Assembly (NCBI GenBank): GCA_937877535.1
Contig: CALFJF010000009.1
Location: forward strand, 1-14,142
Source of the DNA: an uncultured Treponema sp.
GTDB taxonomy: Bacteria > Spirochaetota > Spirochaetia > Treponematales > Treponemataceae
Reading direction: 5' to 3'
DNA length: 14,142 nt
The notes under the pieces are model-generated. The model worked only from the letters and a program-made list of their open reading frames with translations, did no database searches and had not been told where the DNA came from. This document shows positions 12,528-14,142 of this stretch, one piece after another. The position numbers and the translations under genes are program-made. Each line of letters starts with the position of its first letter. Position 1 is the stretch's first letter.

Positions 12528-14021
12528 ATGAAAAAAATGGATAAAAATAAAAATATCGAACTTTTTGAAAACGCACCAGTTCCAAAAGCCGTATTAACTT
12601 TTGCAGTTCCTACAATATTAAGCATGATTGTTTCTGTACTTTACAATATGGTGGACTCGTTTTTTGTTGGGTTAATCGGCGACCCAAGTCAATTTGCGGC
12701 GGTCAACGTTGCAACTCCCGTATTTTTGTTTTTGATGGCTGCGGGAAACATTTTTGGAATGGGCGGTTCGTCGTTTTTGAGCCGCGCCTTGGGCGAGAAA
12801 AAATTTGAAAGAGTAAAATCAACGAGCGCGTTTTGCTTTTACGCTGGAATCGTTGTTGGAATTGTGGGTGGCGCGATTTTGCTTTTTTTTATGAGTCCGA
12901 TTTTGCGGGCGGTTGGAACCACGGAAACCACGTTCGATTTTTCCCGTGAATACTTGTCAATTATTGCATTCGCGGGACCTGCAATCGTTGTGGCAACCGC
13001 GTTCACAAATCTTATCCGAGGCGAGGGGGCTTCTCGCTCTTCGATGATAGGAATTATGGCGGGAACGATTGCAAATATTATTTTAGACCCGATTTTTATA
13101 CTCGATTCATTTTTAGGCATTCCGTTTTTGGGACTTGGCGTTTCTGGCGCGGCAATCGCTACGGTCATCGGAAATCTTGTAACGCTTTTAGTATACATTT
13201 TTCACGTTGTTTCAAACAATTCGCTTCTTTCGATTAAGCCGCAGTTTTTCAAAATCCACGGAATCGCTCGTGGCGTAATCGCGATTGGACTTCCTGCTTC
13301 GCTTACGAATATTTTGATGAGCCTTTCGTCAATCGTTACAAATAAATTGCTCGCCTCGTATTACGCCGTTCCCGTTCCAAAGGAAATCGCGGGGGCGGCT
13401 CTTTCGTTTGTTCCAACGGCTCAAAATCCTGTTTTTGGACTTGCGTTTGACTCAAATGGCGTTCCGATTTTTGGAGATGCTCCAACGGCGGCAATGGGCG
13501 TTGCGCTCAAAGCGAATATGCTCGTGATTTTTGTGCAACTGGGGCTTGGCATGGGAATTTCGCCGTTAGTCGGTTACAACTACGGGGCAAAAAATATTCC
13601 GCGCCTTCGTTCTGTGGTGAATTTTTCGGTTGCGCTGAACGTTGCGCTGGGGCTTTTTTTGACGGGCGTTTATTTTATTTTTGCCAGGCAAATTGTTGGC
13701 GTGTTTCAGCAGCCGCCCGCCGTGGAAATCCTGGGAATTCGCATTTTGCACGCGCTCATGGTTACGTCGCCCGTAATCGGAATTATGTTTGTGCTGAATT
13801 TTACCTTTCAGGCGATGGGAAAAGCGTTGCAATCGCTTGCGCTTGCGATTTCGCGGCAAGGTCTTATCTTTTTGCCGCTCATTTTGATTTTGAATTGGCT
13901 CTTTGGACTTTTTGGAATTGTTTACGCGCAGCCCGTCGCCGACGGAATTGCCGTTTTGATAGCCCTTGTGATGTTCTTTTTGACGTTGCGAAAAATCAAA
14001 AAAGTCGAGCAATCATCGTAA
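12528..14021 (+). CDS. MATE family multidrug/cation antiporter
   Basis: MATE transporters are inner-membrane antiporters that export drugs, cations or metabolites using a Na+ or H+ gradient. The 497-residue product has the expected two-lobed pattern of hydrophobic segments, about 12 in all. The first lobe begins PKAVLTFAVPTILSMIVSVLYNMVD; DSFFVG and GxGxSSFLSRALG lie in it, and the LDPIFI motif typical of the family follows. GYNYGAKN (349-356) marks the second lobe. Between LLASYY (near 278) and AAMGVALK (near 321) there is a loop of about 40 residues rich in Pro, Gly and Ala that is longer than in most relatives. ATG 12528 is used; ATG 12537, three codons later, is possible. There is no clear ribosome binding site, and a TTGACA 30 nt upstream suggests its own promoter. 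It lies 65 bp after rex and could also be cotranscribed. The substrate cannot be predicted. The gene is AT-rich with a Gly GGA and Leu CTT preference. Confidence 0.93.
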   Translation: MKKMDKNKNIELFENAPVPKAVLTFAVPTILSMIVSVLYNMVDSFFVGLIGDPSQFAAVNVATPVFLFLMAAGNIFGMGGSSFLSRALGEKKFERVKSTSAFCFYAGIVVGIVGGAILLFFMSPILRAVGTTETTFDFSREYLSIIAFAGPAIVVATAFTNLIRGEGASRSSMIGIMAGTIANIILDPIFILDSFLGIPFLGLGVSGAAIATVIGNLVTLLVYIFHVVSNNSLLSIKPQFFKIHGIARGVIAIGLPASLTNILMSLSSIVTNKLLASYYAVPVPKEIAGAALSFVPTAQNPVFGLAFDSNGVPIFGDAPTAAMGVALKANMLVIFVQLGLGMGISPLVGYNYGAKNIPRLRSVVNFSVALNVALGLFLTGVYFIFARQIVGVFQQPPAVEILGIRILHALMVTSPVIGIMFVLNFTFQAMGKALQSLALAISRQGLIFLPLILILNWLFGLFGIVYAQPVADGIAVLIALVMFFLTLRKIKKVEQSS

Positions 14022-14045
14022 AATCAGCGAAAATCTCGCTTTGCG

Positions 14046-14088
14046 AAAAAAACTCGGTCAGAAATTTTGTTTTGACCGAGTTTTTTTT
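14046..14088 (+). terminator. Strong intrinsic terminator after the MATE gene
   Basis: AAAAAAACTCGGTCA (14046-14060) and TGACCGAGTTTTTTT (14073-14087) are perfectly complementary over 15 bp, with a 12-nt loop and eight Ts. A smaller hairpin, AGCGA/TCGCT at 14026-14040, precedes it. The symmetrical A-tract means it could also work on the minus strand. Confidence 0.92.
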
Positions 14089-14100
14089 GTTTGACGCGGT

Positions 14101-14142
14101 GGTTGACAAAAGAAATGTGGCGGTTGACAAAAGAAATGTGGT
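14101..14142. repeat. Direct repeat of 21-bp period containing TTGACA, cut by the window edge
   Basis: The 20-nt block GGTTGACAAAAGAAATGTGG occurs at 14101-14120 and, without change, at 14122-14141, giving a period of 21 bp; a partial TTGACGCGGTGG precedes it at 14091-14102. Each unit carries a perfect -35-like TTGACA. The array may continue beyond the window. It lies after the MATE terminator and is not part of a credible gene here. Confidence 0.75.

Noticed and set aside
14091..14142. Start of a CRISPR array
   Set aside because: The units are contiguous with a 1-nt offset and no spacers, so this is a tandem repeat.

Overview
The window looks like chromosomal DNA of a gut- or rumen-type spirochaete, most likely a Treponema-like organism. 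This is inferred from four things: AT-rich genes with lipoprotein and YD-repeat products of the kind common in treponemes, a spirochaete-style lipobox, Rex and a giant 2-hydroxyacyl-CoA dehydratase activase typical of strict anaerobes, and a 509-residue protein resembling a spirochaete-restricted family. No species-level claim is possible from this window alone.

Layout. At 2-1509 (+) is the tail of fabD followed by fabG, a fatty-acid synthesis operon of strikingly high GC. It ends in a two-tier hairpin at 1518-1615. At 1640-2038 (+) is a small TPR-like lipoprotein. A bidirectional terminator (2079-2119) separates it from two minus-strand genes of unknown function: an anchored YD-repeat protein (2145-3281) and, upstream of it, a 509-residue helical protein (3366-4895). 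A divergent intergenic region (4896-5038) leads into the largest gene, a 1510-residue fused activase/dehydratase-like protein (5039-9571, +). uvrB (9709-11706, -) converges on it, with a hairpin and a dispersed-repeat-like segment between them. Divergent from uvrB are rex (11842-12462, +) and a MATE efflux transporter (12528-14021, +), closed by a strong terminator at 14046-14088. The window ends inside a 21-bp-period direct repeat.

How the genes fit together. FabD loads malonyl groups on ACP and FabG does the first reduction of each elongation cycle. Rex senses NADH/NAD+ and would report the redox state of a fermentative cell, in which the activase is an ATP-driven, oxygen-sensitive Fe-S electron-transfer protein. 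UvrB, MATE and the two unknown genes show no functional link to these in the sequence. Three codon dialects coexist: very GC-rich fabD/fabG, AT-rich genes at 1.6-4.9 kb and 11.8-14.0 kb, and a GC-rich core of the activase flanked by AT-richer ends.

A recurring regulatory pattern is that genes likely to be first in their transcripts (1640, 4895, 11706, 11842, 12528) have a -10-like hexamer only 6-7 nt before the ATG and no Shine-Dalgarno sequence, which suggests leaderless mRNAs. The genes at 766, 3281 and 5039 do have GGAG/AGGGG motifs. I found no tRNA, rRNA, CRISPR array, transposase or integrase. No single clearly novel multi-gene system is evident. The best leads are the single-chain activase, the leaderless promoter pattern and the perfect dyad at 3290-3328.
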